Assembly: GCF_007655135.1 (NCBI RefSeq)
Contig: NC_045134.1
Coordinates: 8,576,982 to 8,640,981 of the forward strand
DNA length: 64,000 nt
Origin: Punica granatum
Taxonomy: Eukaryota; Streptophyta; Magnoliopsida; Myrtales; Lythraceae
Direction: 5' to 3'
Part shown: positions 11,571 to 22,177 of the stretch, piece after piece
Numbering within the stretch: position 1 is the stretch's first letter
Layout: each line of letters opens with the position of its first letter
Notes under the pieces: model-generated
What the model was told of the DNA's origin: nothing
Databases searched by the model: none
What the model saw: only the letters and a program-made list of their open reading frames with translations
Made by a program: the position numbers and the translations under genes

Positions 11571-11582
11571 TGGTATCAGAGC
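11571..11582 (+). other. Primer-binding site of the Copia element
   Basis: TGGTATCAGAGC, the standard plant Copia PBS complementary to the 3' end of initiator tRNA-Met, two bases after the 5' LTR. Confidence 0.92.
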
Positions 11583-12245
11583 CTAGCTAGTTAGAATCTG
11601 AGTAGATAATAGCATAAAATATGATTTTATGCTTGGTACTGGTATGATTATGTTTGATATTTGCGGTGCATGACTGTTAGACATGGACTATGTCCTAGTT
11701 GTGTTAGTATAATAGTTATACGTGTGGACTATTATGTAATAGTTACATAATAGTGTATAGTGAGATCGATTAAATGTTAATCAAATCCCTCAAAATATTA
11801 AGTCCATATCCTTCCACCGTGTAACGCTCGTCAAGACCAAGATCGATGAGTGTGTAGACCTTGCCTTCGCAGGATGCCCTTATCTATCCTAGTAAGACGT
11901 TGTGTTTACCAGTGGGTCGGACTTAACTGAGCAAGCCTAATAGGATTAGAAGTTCAGAGGCATGTAGTTGGGTATCGATCTATAAGATAGATTTGAATAA
12001 GGAGTTATTCACTCAACTAATCAAGAGTTGCATGTGATGCAATTGGGAAAGTGAGTTCCCTACCTAAATAGCCAGTTCTGGGTGAATCAGCCCTCGCTGA
12101 CTCAGAGCTTGGTGAGATATGGATCTTGAGCTACTATGAGAATGATATTCTCTGAATCAATGTTGAGGGTCATTGATTTGATATAAATAGTGGGAGCAAT
12201 ATTTATAAAGTCCTCATTAAATATTGTTGTGTCATAATACTTATT

Positions 12246-15200
12246 TTGTATATTTCTATGGTAGTTACCATGGCAGGGAGCACTTCTAGTACTTTCTGTT
12301 TGCGATCCGTCCTTGATAAGGACAAACTGTCAGGGAATAATTTCCTTGGTTGGTATCGAAACTTGAGAATTGTTCTCACCCAAGAAAAGAAGCTATATGT
12401 CTTAGAGCAACCTCTTCTTGCGCCACCGCCTGACGATGCCCCCCAAGCTGAGAAAGATGCTTATAGTAAGCATCATGATGATGCCGTAAACGTCGGATGT
12501 CTCATGTTAGTCACCATGGACTCGGAGCTTCAGAAGCAACACGAGAACATGAAGGCGTACGATATGATCGTGCATCTCAGGCAGCTCTATCAAGAGCAGG
12601 CCCGACATGAGAGATTCGAGATCTCTAAAGCACTTTTTCAGGCAAGGTTGATTGAGGGTAGCCCGGTGGGTCTTCATGTACTCAAGATGATTGGGTACGT
12701 TGAGACTCTGGGAAGACTGGGATTTCCTCTTGGTCAAGAGTTGGCCACAGATTTAGTCCTACAGTCGCTGCCCAGCAGTTATAGTCAGTTCATTATGAGC
12801 TATAATATGAATGACTACAATAAACCATTGCCTGAACTGCTTAGCATGTTGAGAACAGCTGAGCATGATATCAGCAAGGGGACGTCCGTTCTAATGGTCC
12901 AAGGGACCAAAAGAAAGGGCAAGAGCAAGAGTAAAGGCAAGAAGGCTAAAGGTGCATCCAATTTTGACTTGGGTGCGTTGAAGCCTAAAGCCAAGGTGGC
13001 GAAGAATGATTACTGCTTCCATTGTGGCAACACTGGACATTGGAAGCGGAATTGTAAGATATACCTGGAAGAGTTGAAGAAGAAGAAGGGAAGTGAGACT
13101 TCCACTTCAGGTATCCATGTTATAGAGATTAATGTATCTACTACTTCTACATCTTGGGTATTAGATACCGGATGTGGTGCTCATATTTGTGGAAATATGC
13201 AGGACCTAAAGGACAGTAGATCGTTGACAAAGGGCGAGGTGGACCTACGAGTTGGAAATGGAGCAAGAGTTGCTACATTAACTGTAGGGACTTATCACCT
13301 AGTTTTGCCTACTGGGCTTGTATTAGATCTTAACGACTGTTATTATGTACCTGCTATTAGTAGAAACATAATATCTGTTTCTTGTTTGGACAAGAAGGGA
13401 TTTTGTTTCACTATAAAGAACAAGTGTTGTTCTATGTACATGAATGATGTATATTATGGCAGTGCACATTTAAGTAATGGTCTGTATGTTCTTGATCTAG
13501 ATACGCCTATTTATAATGTGGAAACCAAACGGCTCAAATCTATTGATTCGAACCCGACTTACCTCTGGCATTGTCGTTTAGGCCATATTAGCGAGAATCG
13601 CATCTCTAGACTCCATAAGGATGGATTACTGGACTCGTTTGATTTAGAATCGATCGAGGCATGCGAACCTTGCTTAATGGGGAAAATGACTAAGGCCCCT
13701 TTTACCGGAAAAGCTAGTGATCTTTTGGCTCTCATACATACCGATGTATGTGGACCAGTGAACAAGCTTGCTAGAGGTGGGTATCTCTACTTTATTACAT
13801 TTACTGATGATTTCAGTAGATTTGGATATGTGTTTTTGATGAAACACAAATCTGAATCCTTTGAAAAGTTCAAAGAATTTAAGAATGAAGTGGAGAATCA
13901 GTTGGGTAAGAGCATTAAAGTTCTTCGATCAGATCGAGGAGGTGAATATTTGAGCTATGAGTTCGCTGACTATCTTAAACAGTGTGGGATTTTATCTCAA
14001 CTGACTCCACCTGGAACACCACAATGGAATGGTGTAGCTGAGAGGAGGAATCGAACTTTATTAGATATGGTTCGATCTTTGATGAGTCATGCAAACTTAC
14101 CTGACTCCTTCTGGGGATATGCTCTACAGACAGCTGCTCTCATATTAAACAATGCTCCGTCGAAATCAGTTGAAAGGACACCATATGAGATGTGGTATGG
14201 GAAACGTCCCAAGATGTCTTTTCTAAAGATATGGGGTTGCGAAGCTTATGTGAAGAGATTGTCTTCGGATAAGCTTGGCCCTAAATCGGACAAATGTTAC
14301 TTCGTGGGGTATCCTAAGGAAACTCGAGGATACTATTTCTATAATCCCATCGAGGGCAAAGTGTTTGTCGCTCGAACTGCGGTATTCCTTGAGAAAGAGT
14401 TTCTCTTCAAAGGAACTAGTGGGAGGAAATTAGAACTTGGGGAAGTTCTACCACAAAATGACATTGACCAATCGACGGGCGATGTTGCAGAACAAGTACC
14501 ACAAGTTGTTGTGGCACAATCTTCTACACAGGTGACACAGGAGCCTCGTAGGTCTAGTAGGATACGTCATGAGCCCGAGAGATATGGATTTCTCGTGACT
14601 CAAGACAATGACGTATTGCTCATAGATAATGATGAGCCTACAACCTATGCGGAAGCCGTAATAGGCCCAGACTCTGAGAAATGGCTGGAGGCCATGAGAT
14701 CTGAGATGGAGTCCATGTACACTAACCAAGTATGGACTTTGGTTGATTCACCTGAAGGGGCAAAACCCATTGGGTGTAAGTGGGTCTTCAAGAAGAAGAC
14801 TGACATGGACGGTAATGTGATTACCTTTAAGGGCCGACTTGTGGCAAAAGGTTTCAGACAAGTTCATGGTGTTGACTATGACGAAACCTTTTCCCCGGTA
14901 GCTATGCTTAAATCCATCAGGATCTTGCTTGCAATTGCAGCTTATTATGATTATGAGATCTGGCAAATGGATGTCAAAACTGCTTTCCTGAACGGGAAGC
15001 TCCTCGAGGATGTGTTTATGACACAACCTGAGGGTTTTGTCGATCCACATTGTGCCGGAAAGGTTTGTAAGCTACAACGGTCTATTTATGGACTGAAGCA
15101 AGCTTCTAGGAGCTGGAATCTTCGTTTTGATGATGCAATCAAAGAGTTTGGTTTCATTAAGAATGAAGATGAACCCTGTGTTTACAAGAAGGTTAGTGGG

Positions 15201-16214
15201 AGCATAGTAATCTTCCTGGTGTTATATGTAGATGACATACTTCTGATCGGGAATGACATTCCTTCCTTACAGTCTGTGAAGACTTGGTTGGGAAGGTGTT
15301 TCTCTATGAAGGACTTAGGCGAAGCTACCTACGTGCTAGGTATCAGGATCTATAGAGATAGATCCAGGAGACTGCTTGGCTTAAGTCAGAGTGCATACAT
15401 AGATAAAGTGCTTCGGCGATTTAGCATGCAGGATTCTAAGAAAGGGTCGCTGCCTATGTTACATGGCATAAGCCTTTCGAAGGCTCAGTGTCCTTCTACT
15501 CGAGAGGAGAGGGACCGCATGAATAGGATTCCATATGCGTCAGCTATTGGATCCATCATGTATGCTATGTTATGCACTCGATCAGATGTCTCGTATGCTT
15601 TGAGTATGACGAGTCGATACCAATCAGATCCAGGTGAAAGACACTGGATTGCAGTAAAGAACATCCTTAAGTACTTACGAAGGACTAAGGAGATGTTTTT
15701 GGTATATGGAAGCGAAGAAGAGCTCGTTGTAAGAGGTTACACCGATGCTAGCTTCCAGACCGATAAGGACGACAATAGATCGCAGTCAGTGTATGTGTTT
15801 TGCCTGAATGGAGGTGCTGTGAGTTGGAAGAGTTCCAAACAGGAGACAGTAGCCGATTCTACCACAGAGGCCGAGTATATTGCTGCCTCTAACGCTGCAA
15901 AAGAGGCCGTTTGGATCAAGAAGTTCGTGACAGAACTTGTTGTGGTTCCTAGCATCGCAGACCCAGTGGATCTCTATTGTGACAACAATGGAGCCATTGC
16001 GCAAGCTAAGGAACCCAGGTCTCACCAGCGATCCAAACATATACTCAGACGCTTCCATCTCATTCGCGAGATCATCGACAGAGGAGATGTGAAGATATGC
16101 AGAATACCAACAGATGAGAATCTCGCAGATCCACTTACGAAGCCTCTTGTGCAGCGCAAGCACGAGGCTCACACTAGATCTATTGGCATTAGACAGATGC
16201 CAGATTGGCTCTAG
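12246..16214 (+). CDS. Copia gag-pol polyprotein (intact)
   Basis: One uninterrupted frame of 1,322 codons; the natural start is probably the ninth residue (ATG at 12270, MAGSTSSTF). Order of domains: Gag (LSGNNFLGWYRNLRIVL); zinc knuckle YCFHCGNTGHWKRNC near 13012; aspartic protease WVLDTGCGAHICG (DTG) near 13156; integrase HHCC (HCRLGHIS...CEPCLMGK); DDE core (HTDVCGP, TDDFSRFGYVF, LRSDRGGEY, GVAERRNRT); reverse transcriptase (WVFKKKTD, IWQMDVKTAFLNG, YGLKQASRSWN, catalytic LYVDDILLIG near 15223); RNase H (YTDASFQTD, STTEAEYIAAS, KHILRRFHLIRE). Integrase before RT is diagnostic of Copia. It makes the virus-like particle and all enzymes for reverse transcription and integration. The stop lies two bases before the polypurine tract region. 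Confidence 0.97.
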   Translation: MYISMVVTMAGSTSSTFCLRSVLDKDKLSGNNFLGWYRNLRIVLTQEKKLYVLEQPLLAPPPDDAPQAEKDAYSKHHDDAVNVGCLMLVTMDSELQKQHENMKAYDMIVHLRQLYQEQARHERFEISKALFQARLIEGSPVGLHVLKMIGYVETLGRLGFPLGQELATDLVLQSLPSSYSQFIMSYNMNDYNKPLPELLSMLRTAEHDISKGTSVLMVQGTKRKGKSKSKGKKAKGASNFDLGALKPKAKVAKNDYCFHCGNTGHWKRNCKIYLEELKKKKGSETSTSGIHVIEINVSTTSTSWVLDTGCGAHICGNMQDLKDSRSLTKGEVDLRVGNGARVATLTVGTYHLVLPTGLVLDLNDCYYVPAISRNIISVSCLDKKGFCFTIKNKCCSMYMNDVYYGSAHLSNGLYVLDLDTPIYNVETKRLKSIDSNPTYLWHCRLGHISENRISRLHKDGLLDSFDLESIEACEPCLMGKMTKAPFTGKASDLLALIHTDVCGPVNKLARGGYLYFITFTDDFSRFGYVFLMKHKSESFEKFKEFKNEVENQLGKSIKVLRSDRGGEYLSYEFADYLKQCGILSQLTPPGTPQWNGVAERRNRTLLDMVRSLMSHANLPDSFWGYALQTAALILNNAPSKSVERTPYEMWYGKRPKMSFLKIWGCEAYVKRLSSDKLGPKSDKCYFVGYPKETRGYYFYNPIEGKVFVARTAVFLEKEFLFKGTSGRKLELGEVLPQNDIDQSTGDVAEQVPQVVVAQSSTQVTQEPRRSSRIRHEPERYGFLVTQDNDVLLIDNDEPTTYAEAVIGPDSEKWLEAMRSEMESMYTNQVWTLVDSPEGAKPIGCKWVFKKKTDMDGNVITFKGRLVAKGFRQVHGVDYDETFSPVAMLKSIRILLAIAAYYDYEIWQMDVKTAFLNGKLLEDVFMTQPEGFVDPHCAGKVCKLQRSIYGLKQASRSWNLRFDDAIKEFGFIKNEDEPCVYKKVSGSIVIFLVLYVDDILLIGNDIPSLQSVKTWLGRCFSMKDLGEATYVLGIRIYRDRSRRLLGLSQSAYIDKVLRRFSMQDSKKGSLPMLHGISLSKAQCPSTREERDRMNRIPYASAIGSIMYAMLCTRSDVSYALSMTSRYQSDPGERHWIAVKNILKYLRRTKEMFLVYGSEEELVVRGYTDASFQTDKDDNRSQSVYVFCLNGGAVSWKSSKQETVADSTTEAEYIAASNAAKEAVWIKKFVTELVVVPSIADPVDLYCDNNGAIAQAKEPRSHQRSKHILRRFHLIREIIDRGDVKICRIPTDENLADPLTKPLVQRKHEAHTRSIGIRQMPDWL

Positions 16215-16217
16215 TGC

Positions 16218-16228
16218 AAGTGGGAGAT
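16218..16228 (+). other. Polypurine tract of the Copia element
   Basis: AAGTGGGAGAT directly before the TG of the 3' LTR, the typical plus-strand primer of plant Copia elements. Confidence 0.9.
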
Positions 16229-17891
16229 TGTTGGGAATTGGTGTATGCCCTAGAGGCAATCTATAATCAGTTCTGTAATATGATATCTATTTCATTATAT
16301 TACGAGGCATATCTGTTATTGTGTAGATTGCGCTAAATATGATTTTACACAATAATGTCCTTGGAATAGTAGGTTCAATAGGCATCAAGTGTGACTTGAT
16401 TGTGAGATCCTATAATTAATGAACATTATTCCTAAATGTCCATAGTCAAAGTATTATCGTTAATTAGGACAACGATAATACGGTTAGACTAGTGTGAGTG
16501 TTGATTGATGACCAAGTCTCATAGGTCATGGATATGGAGATATCAAATCACACCACATGTATACATTAAGAGTAATGTGTATTGGACTGATCCACCATGA
16601 GATTGCTACATGGGTTGTTACGTGACTGTCATTAGCATATCTCAAAGTGACTATAGTGTAATGGTCCTTTGACTTGAGGTCACCATAGATTCCTACATGT
16701 AATGTCATATACTTTGATACTGTCAAACGCCACTGTAACAGGATGGTTATAAAGACAGTTATTGGGTATACCACAGAGCATGGAGAGGAATGTGAGTGAT
16801 CAAGATAGGATTTGTCCCTCCTACGAAACGGGAGCGATATCTCACGGCCACTTGGTGGTTAAGTCTAAAAGTGTATGCATACCCAAATGAGTCGATATAA
16901 CGATATCGAGCTCATTTGTTCTGATAGACTTAACCGGTAAACCAAGAAAAAGAGATATTGAGCCATACAAGGATGTCATCGACCATGCCTTGGGCTCAAT
17001 AGAGATATAGAGGACAAAGGGATTATATTACACGGTAACGTAGGTCACGAGGTTCGTCGAGAAATTGACTTTCCGATTACTTGAGTAACATTGATGCATT
17101 GCTAGATGCCGCTCACTGTTTGTAATATTGAAATAGAGATTTCGATATTACTATCAACGTAATTGGGAACCTACAGGGTCACACACGACGACTAAATTGA
17201 TGAGATATTTTGAAACAAACAAAATCGTCTAATAGAGATTAGATGATTTATGGTGCGATCAATTAATCGGATATTTAATGAGATTAAATTTGTCGATTAA
17301 TTAGACTCGATTTATTAGATTAAATGGACACAATTGATGCACGATCCATGTGATGACACATGGCAATTTCAAACTCTTAATTCTTTGTCCCACATCGGTG
17401 GGTTACAAATTTTCTTCCCCCCTCAGCTGCTTATAAAAAGGGGCAGTGAGGTTGTATGGATAAATGTGTGTGTGAATGTATATATATAATGTTTGTATAT
17501 GCATATACTTTTTATATATAAAAAGCAACACATATTTATATGTGCTGATATATGTGTGCGTGCATATATATGCATATAAAGTATATATATAATTTGGGTT
17601 GAATTGTTCAACTCAAATTAGGTCCATTAGTCTTAAAAATTTCGGGTGTTGCATCGGTGTTTCTTTCGAGTGTTGGTCGCTAGCACCGCCGATCTCGAAG
17701 ACTCGTCGACAAAGTCGGTGTGGACACCGGTAGAGGCGTCACGCGTGGGACGCTTGGTCGACAATTTTAAATATTCCAGGTACGCTTTTATTTACTCTTA
17801 TTCTTCTAGTAGGTCTTGGAATTAGTTTCACGGGTAGGAAATTTTGAATTTCTGTTCCTTTTACGCTTCCGTAGATCCTGTGAAACTAGCA
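16229..17891 (+). repeat. 3' LTR of the complete Copia element
   Basis: 1,663 bp, nearly identical to the 5' LTR. Differences seen: A for T in the TCTGTAATATG block near 16276, two fewer bases in the AT tract near 17590, and GGGTAGG for GGGTATG near 17837. It is followed by the GAAAG duplication. Confidence 0.95.
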
Positions 17892-18068
17892 GAAAGCTCC
17901 AGATCTCGGCTCGACATAGAGTTTGTTTTGATGTATAATTTTAAAGGATGCCATAAATTCTACAGAAACGCAAGGTACAAAGATAGGCTGGGGGGAGCCA
18001 GTCACTATGACAGAATAGGTGAATGGAGATGGACCCTTGCAGTGCCTAGCTTAATGGAGGAAAAAAAA

Positions 18069-18100
<32 letters not shown>

Positions 18101-18106
18101 GAAGAT

Positions 18107-18694
18107 TGTTAAGATGTCTTGCATAAGCTCGAAGACCCAGAGTGAGGACGAGATCAGTCGAAGATAGAAATTGAGAATCTCACATTCTACTGAGATTGTA
18201 TTTCCTATTTTTCTTGATTTCGTATAATCTCAAAATTAGCTCAAAAAAGAAAATATCTTAGGGAAAGATATTAGGATATCTCTAGAGAATATTTGAAATT
18301 TTTTTTGAGAATCTATATATAGAGGTCTTGTAGGAGCGAAAAGGTTGCCTCGGTGCTGCGAATTAGGGGCCTTTGAGGCCGGTTTGAGAGTGTTTAACCA
18401 CCTAGATAAGTGACGGTGTCGCCTCTTTGGGATTCTCTAAAATGCCTTCTCAGAGACTCTAGGGTTAGAGATAATGAGAGATTTAGTAGACTCTTCTCGG
18501 TATAAGAGACTAGATTGAGAGACTAGATTGAGAGACATCTTTAAAGGTTGTAATAACTTGTTTGTTCTCTAGTGGATTCCTATCCTGGCTGTAGAAGTTT
18601 TCCTCTTTAAGGGTTTTATCACATAAATTTGATATTAAATTTATTACCTTATTTCCTTATCTCGCTTTATAAGCATCTTCTCTTCTCAAGAACA
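18107..18694 (+). repeat. 3' LTR of element A
   Basis: Starts TGTTAAGATGTCTTGC just after an AG-rich polypurine tract and ends near TCTCAAGAACA. It lacks the MITE found in the 5' partner. The exact end is uncertain by a few bases. Confidence 0.6.
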
Positions 18695-19101
18695 ATACAT
18701 AGTTACAGACATTCAAGCATTATCACCGTCAATGACAATGTTTTCCTCCAAATAACGCTGATTGTTATATTAACCCTATCAATTTCTCAAAATTCTACAT
18801 ATATCTTTATCTATATCAACCTATAGTTGGCGCATGTTTGTGCTACGCTCGGAAAATTTACTAAATAAATAAAATAACACAAAATATATGTTGAAAAGTA
18901 AAAATTTACTTTAATAAGGTTTGATATTTCGCACCCAAAAATAAAAAGTTACTTCTAGAAATGATCTAATATTTTATGTCCTTGTGTTATTTTCTCTCAT
19001 TACGCATAATATTTCCTTTTACTTTTTTTCTCCTTTAAAGTTTGTCCTCAATTTACGAACATTGTAACATTTAACGCAATAATATTTTACTTTTTTAACA
19101 C

Positions 19102-20339
19102 TGTAACATCCCAAATTTCCTTCTATCATATGATTTTGTTTCATGAAAAATATTATTTGAAGACATAGGAATTTATTACATATTTCAATTTAAAAGAATT
19201 AGCTTGTATTTATCATTAAGATTAATGAGATAGACTTGACGCTTAACTTTCCATGTGTCTTCATCCATTTTATTGTTATTAGCTCATCCAATTTTAAAGT
19301 GCCACATATCCCTCTTGATCCATTTCCACCGCCTTACCACTTCTTTAAATTGCAAATCCCCATCTCGGCCATTCTCCATTCCATTTGCTAAATTTCAACA
19401 TAATGAGAGAGCCACAAAGAGATTGAATGGCCGAGAGGGAAAATGAAAAAATAGGAAATGATCGGTTTTCGAGGTTTGTTGTTCGGGTGACTTCACGGTG
19501 AGTAACCTATTCTTAAATTGATACTTTTATTATCATTATATCGATATTTTTAGAACTGTATTGTCATGATCATGTCAATGTCACGAATCATAGCACGGTT
19601 TCAATAATATCATAAAAATATCGTCAAGACTTCCAGAACTCAGATCATCCCTGTGTCCCTTTCCAGCTCCCGACTACAATAGCGGCTCCACACTGGCAGC
19701 CTCTGCTCCAAGCAGCCCTTTCCTACTGTTCGGCTTATGACTGATTTAGGGCACCACAGGACTCATCGATTCCTATCATCTCATTTACCCAACTCAATAC
19801 CTCACTTCTCATTTTCAAATATCATAATCGATTATATAAAAATACATGCATGATCCGTGATATTGACATGGCCATGATAATACAGTTCTAAAAATATCGA
19901 TATAATGATAATAAAAGTACTAGTTTAAGAATAAATTACTCGCCGTGAAGTCACCCGAACAACAAACCTCGAAAACCGATCATTTCCTATTTTTCCATTT
20001 TCCCTCTCGGCCATTCAATCTCTCTGTGGCTCTCTCATTATGTTGAAATTTAGCAAATGGAATGGAGAATGGCCGAGATGGGGATTTGCAATTTAAAGAA
20101 GTGGTACGGCGGTGGAAATGGATCAAGAGGGATATGTGGCACTTTAAAATTGGATGAGCTAATAACAATAAAATGGATGATGACACATGGAAAGTTAAAC
20201 TTCAAATCTATCTCATTAATCTTAATGATAAATACAAGCTAATTCTTTTAAATTGAAATATGTAATAAATTCCTATGTTTTCAAATAATATTTTTCATGA
20301 AACAAAATTATATGATATAAGGAAATTTGGGATGTTACA
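19102..20339. mobile_element. Foldback element with TG...CA ends and 5-bp target duplication
   Basis: The left arm (19102-~19590) begins TGTAACATCCCAAATTT and is repeated in reverse complement by the right arm (~19852-20339), which ends at the same motif inverted (GGGATGTTACA). The arms are about 490 bp and over 90% alike by eye; the core is about 260 bp. AACAC flanks both sides exactly (19097-19101 and 20340-20344). TG...CA termini and a 5-bp duplication are hallmarks of retroviral-type integrase, and TGTAACATCCC is a familiar start of plant Gypsy LTRs, but here the two ends face each other instead of being direct repeats. The mirrored 60-residue ORFs in the arms are not genes. Confidence 0.75.
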
Positions 20340-20344
20340 AACAC

Positions 20345-21136
20345 ATAATTTAAATTTTAATCATTCTAATTTTTCAGTATGAATCTTGATATCCAGAAGT
20401 TTAATTGGATTTCAACTAATCCAGTCGAATTTAATCGGCTCACTAAAGGGTAAAACTCTTCCATAGTAAATTTATTTTAATCATTTTAATTTGTATATTT
20501 ACATTATGGACAACTTTTCTCGCTACTTCCAATTATAGCCACTATATATGTACATATTGCATTATTTTTTTTGAGCCATCTCCAAAATAATCACTTTATA
20601 TCTTCAAGATAAAATAATTGTTTTGATAAAATTGTCATATATAACATATTGTTCAGTGAAAACTTTATGACGTGTTCAGTAAAAAATAATGGGTTCATAG
20701 GACAAACTTAAATAACATCGCTGAAATAAGCAATAATGGAAAACTTTTACTATGCCTTCCAAACTATTTCTACCATGCCTAAAAAATGTATTTTTAATTT
20801 CTTTTTTAAAGACATGTCTATAAGAGAAGGTACCAAAAATTTTAAATAAGCACCATTCCTTTGTTTATAACGAGGATCGTTCGAATTTCAGCCGACTAAT
20901 TCCCAAGAAGCGCATGAACATCTGATAAAACCACAAAATAAATCAATCCACCCACATAGATGATATAGATGGTCCAATATGGAGTATTATTCTGCATAAC
21001 TTCGAGGTGACTAACACGATTTTTGTCCAAGAAAGTCACACCTTTAAACTACCAGGACAATATTAATCTGAACCCAACCAAATAAAGACTGTTTGGCATT
21101 ACAAAAATAATCAAGATTAGTGATGCAAAATTTCGT
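20345..21136. other. AT-rich intron sequence without recognisable feature
   Basis: Part of TNL intron 1. I see no coding potential, LTR or terminal repeats in it. Confidence 0.5.
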
Positions 21137-21560
21137 CGGCGTTGTGTCAATATTTCCTTGGTATAGTCGCTTATCGACGAAATTCGTTCCTTCTAATAAA
21201 CACATCCTAGGTAAATTTACTTAGGAATTACAGAGAAAATGTTCCTTTGGTAAAATTACCAACTAATGTGTGCCTCGGTATATCGAGGAAACATTTCCTC
21301 TGTAATTACGAAGGGATGGTTCTCTTGGTAAAGCTATCGGTCCTTCCCGAGGGAACACTCCCTCAGTAGTCCGTCAGAATAGCGAGGAAACATTCCCTCG
21401 ATATTCCGACAGATTGTCCTTCGGAATACAATGGATTATTCCTCGAAAGTTTGTTAAGATATCGAAGGAATGTTCCATCTATATGTCCGTCAGTGGACAG
21501 ACATTCTGTCGAAAACACCCCCAATATACCGATGGATGTTCCCACGAAAAAAACAAGATC
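21137..21560. repeat. CACTA-like subterminal repeat region (degenerate)
   Basis: Short motifs recur in both orientations over about 420 bp: CGAGGAAACATT(T/C)CCTC near 21284 and 21391, GAAGGAATGTTCC near 21464, TCCGTCAG near 21366 and 21486, CCGACAG near 21405, and CCTCGATATTCCGA. Clustered, inverted, GC-richer 8-15 bp motifs of this kind are typical of the subterminal regions of plant CACTA (En/Spm) transposons. No CACTA terminus or transposase is visible, so this is probably a fragment. Confidence 0.4.
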
Positions 21561-22177
21561 ATTGAACATTTACTAAGTGTTGGCAATTAGTAGGAGAGAG
21601 TGCTTATTGTAATTATGTGATACTACTACTATCGAAACAAGTGCTCTTCCCATTACTCGAACTTATTTTTCCTTCCTTGCAGATTATGAATCTGTATACC
21701 ACTCAATCAATATTTTGTTGGTTCTAGGATAATTAGTTAGCAAATGTGAATCACATGATATGACATGTCTTAAGAGATTTATGTGGTAAGTGGTGAAACA
21801 TGTGTGGCAATTAACTTGGATCAAAAGAATATTCCCTCCATGAGAATTATTTAGGAATTTTTAAGCTCCTTGATCTCTCCTACGAATACATAAAAAGCAT
21901 GCAACTAGAAATGAACGGGGAATCCTCGAGAATCGAACGGGCCCCTTTATCTAATTCTATCACTAAAAATTCTTCTTTTTTTTTTTGGGTGGAAATCACA
22001 AAGAATTCTTTGATGCAATTGATAATGTTTTCCATTATGATTTTATTATTAATTTTTTATATGAATATGACTTATGGAGAACGCTAAGAATCTTTGCTGA
22101 AAAAGGGAATAAAAATTACAAACATGAAAAAGAAAGTAACAACGTATTCAATGGGATAGTATAAAAGTATTACATAC

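Larger units (their letters stand above)
9904..17891 (+). mobile_element. Complete Ty1/Copia LTR retrotransposon, very recent insertion
   Basis: 7,988 bp element with a 5' LTR (9904-11568), PBS (11571), one long polyprotein ORF, polypurine tract (16218-16228) and 3' LTR (16229-17891). A perfect 5-bp target duplication GAAAG stands at 9899-9903 and 17892-17896. By eye the two LTRs differ by only two substitutions and one 2-bp indel. All polyprotein motifs are intact, so the element looks capable of movement. LTRs near 1.66 kb and the gag opening LRSVLDKDKLSG fit the Angela-like (Tork) group; the lineage is my inference. It lies inside element A, inside intron 1 of the TNL gene and antisense to it. 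Confidence 0.95.
8690..18694 (+). mobile_element. Non-autonomous LTR retrotransposon (element A), host of nested insertions
   Basis: 5' LTR 8690-9544 and 3' LTR 18107-18694 both run TG...CA and share their order of motifs. Each opens CTTGCATAA(G)C...CGAGGACCCAG-like, has a middle block GAGAATCTCA...ATTCTA, and ends CCCTATCTCGCTTTATA then TCTTCTCAA. A primer-binding site of the tRNA-Met type (TGGTATTAGAGC) follows the 5' LTR at 9547. A purine-rich tract of AG repeats (18071-18105) precedes the 3' LTR. The internal region keeps only a gag N-terminal piece (MRVLLVQYGLEALGGDALA, about 9802-9860) and a short 3' piece, so it cannot move on its own. No exact target duplication is visible (GTATA left, ATACA right). 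With the younger insertions removed it is under 2 kb. Confidence 0.7.
5869..22177 (-). other. TNL locus 1, giant intron 1 (16.3 kb) filled with nested transposons
   Basis: Bounded by the donor GTATGT (minus strand 22177-22172) and the acceptor ending at 5869. Phase matches exactly: exon 1 leaves two bases and exon 2 supplies one. The intron separating TIR and NB-ARC exons is usually a few hundred bases in TNL genes. Here at least 12 kb is recognisable transposon sequence. Every autonomous or coding element inside reads on the plus strand, opposite to the resistance gene. Whether this intron is still spliced cannot be judged from sequence alone. Confidence 0.7.

Noticed and set aside
19255..20186. 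Mirrored ORFs starting MSSSILLLLAHPILK
   Set aside because: Also a product of inverted symmetry. The hydrophobic start looks like a signal peptide but is in a non-coding repeat arm.
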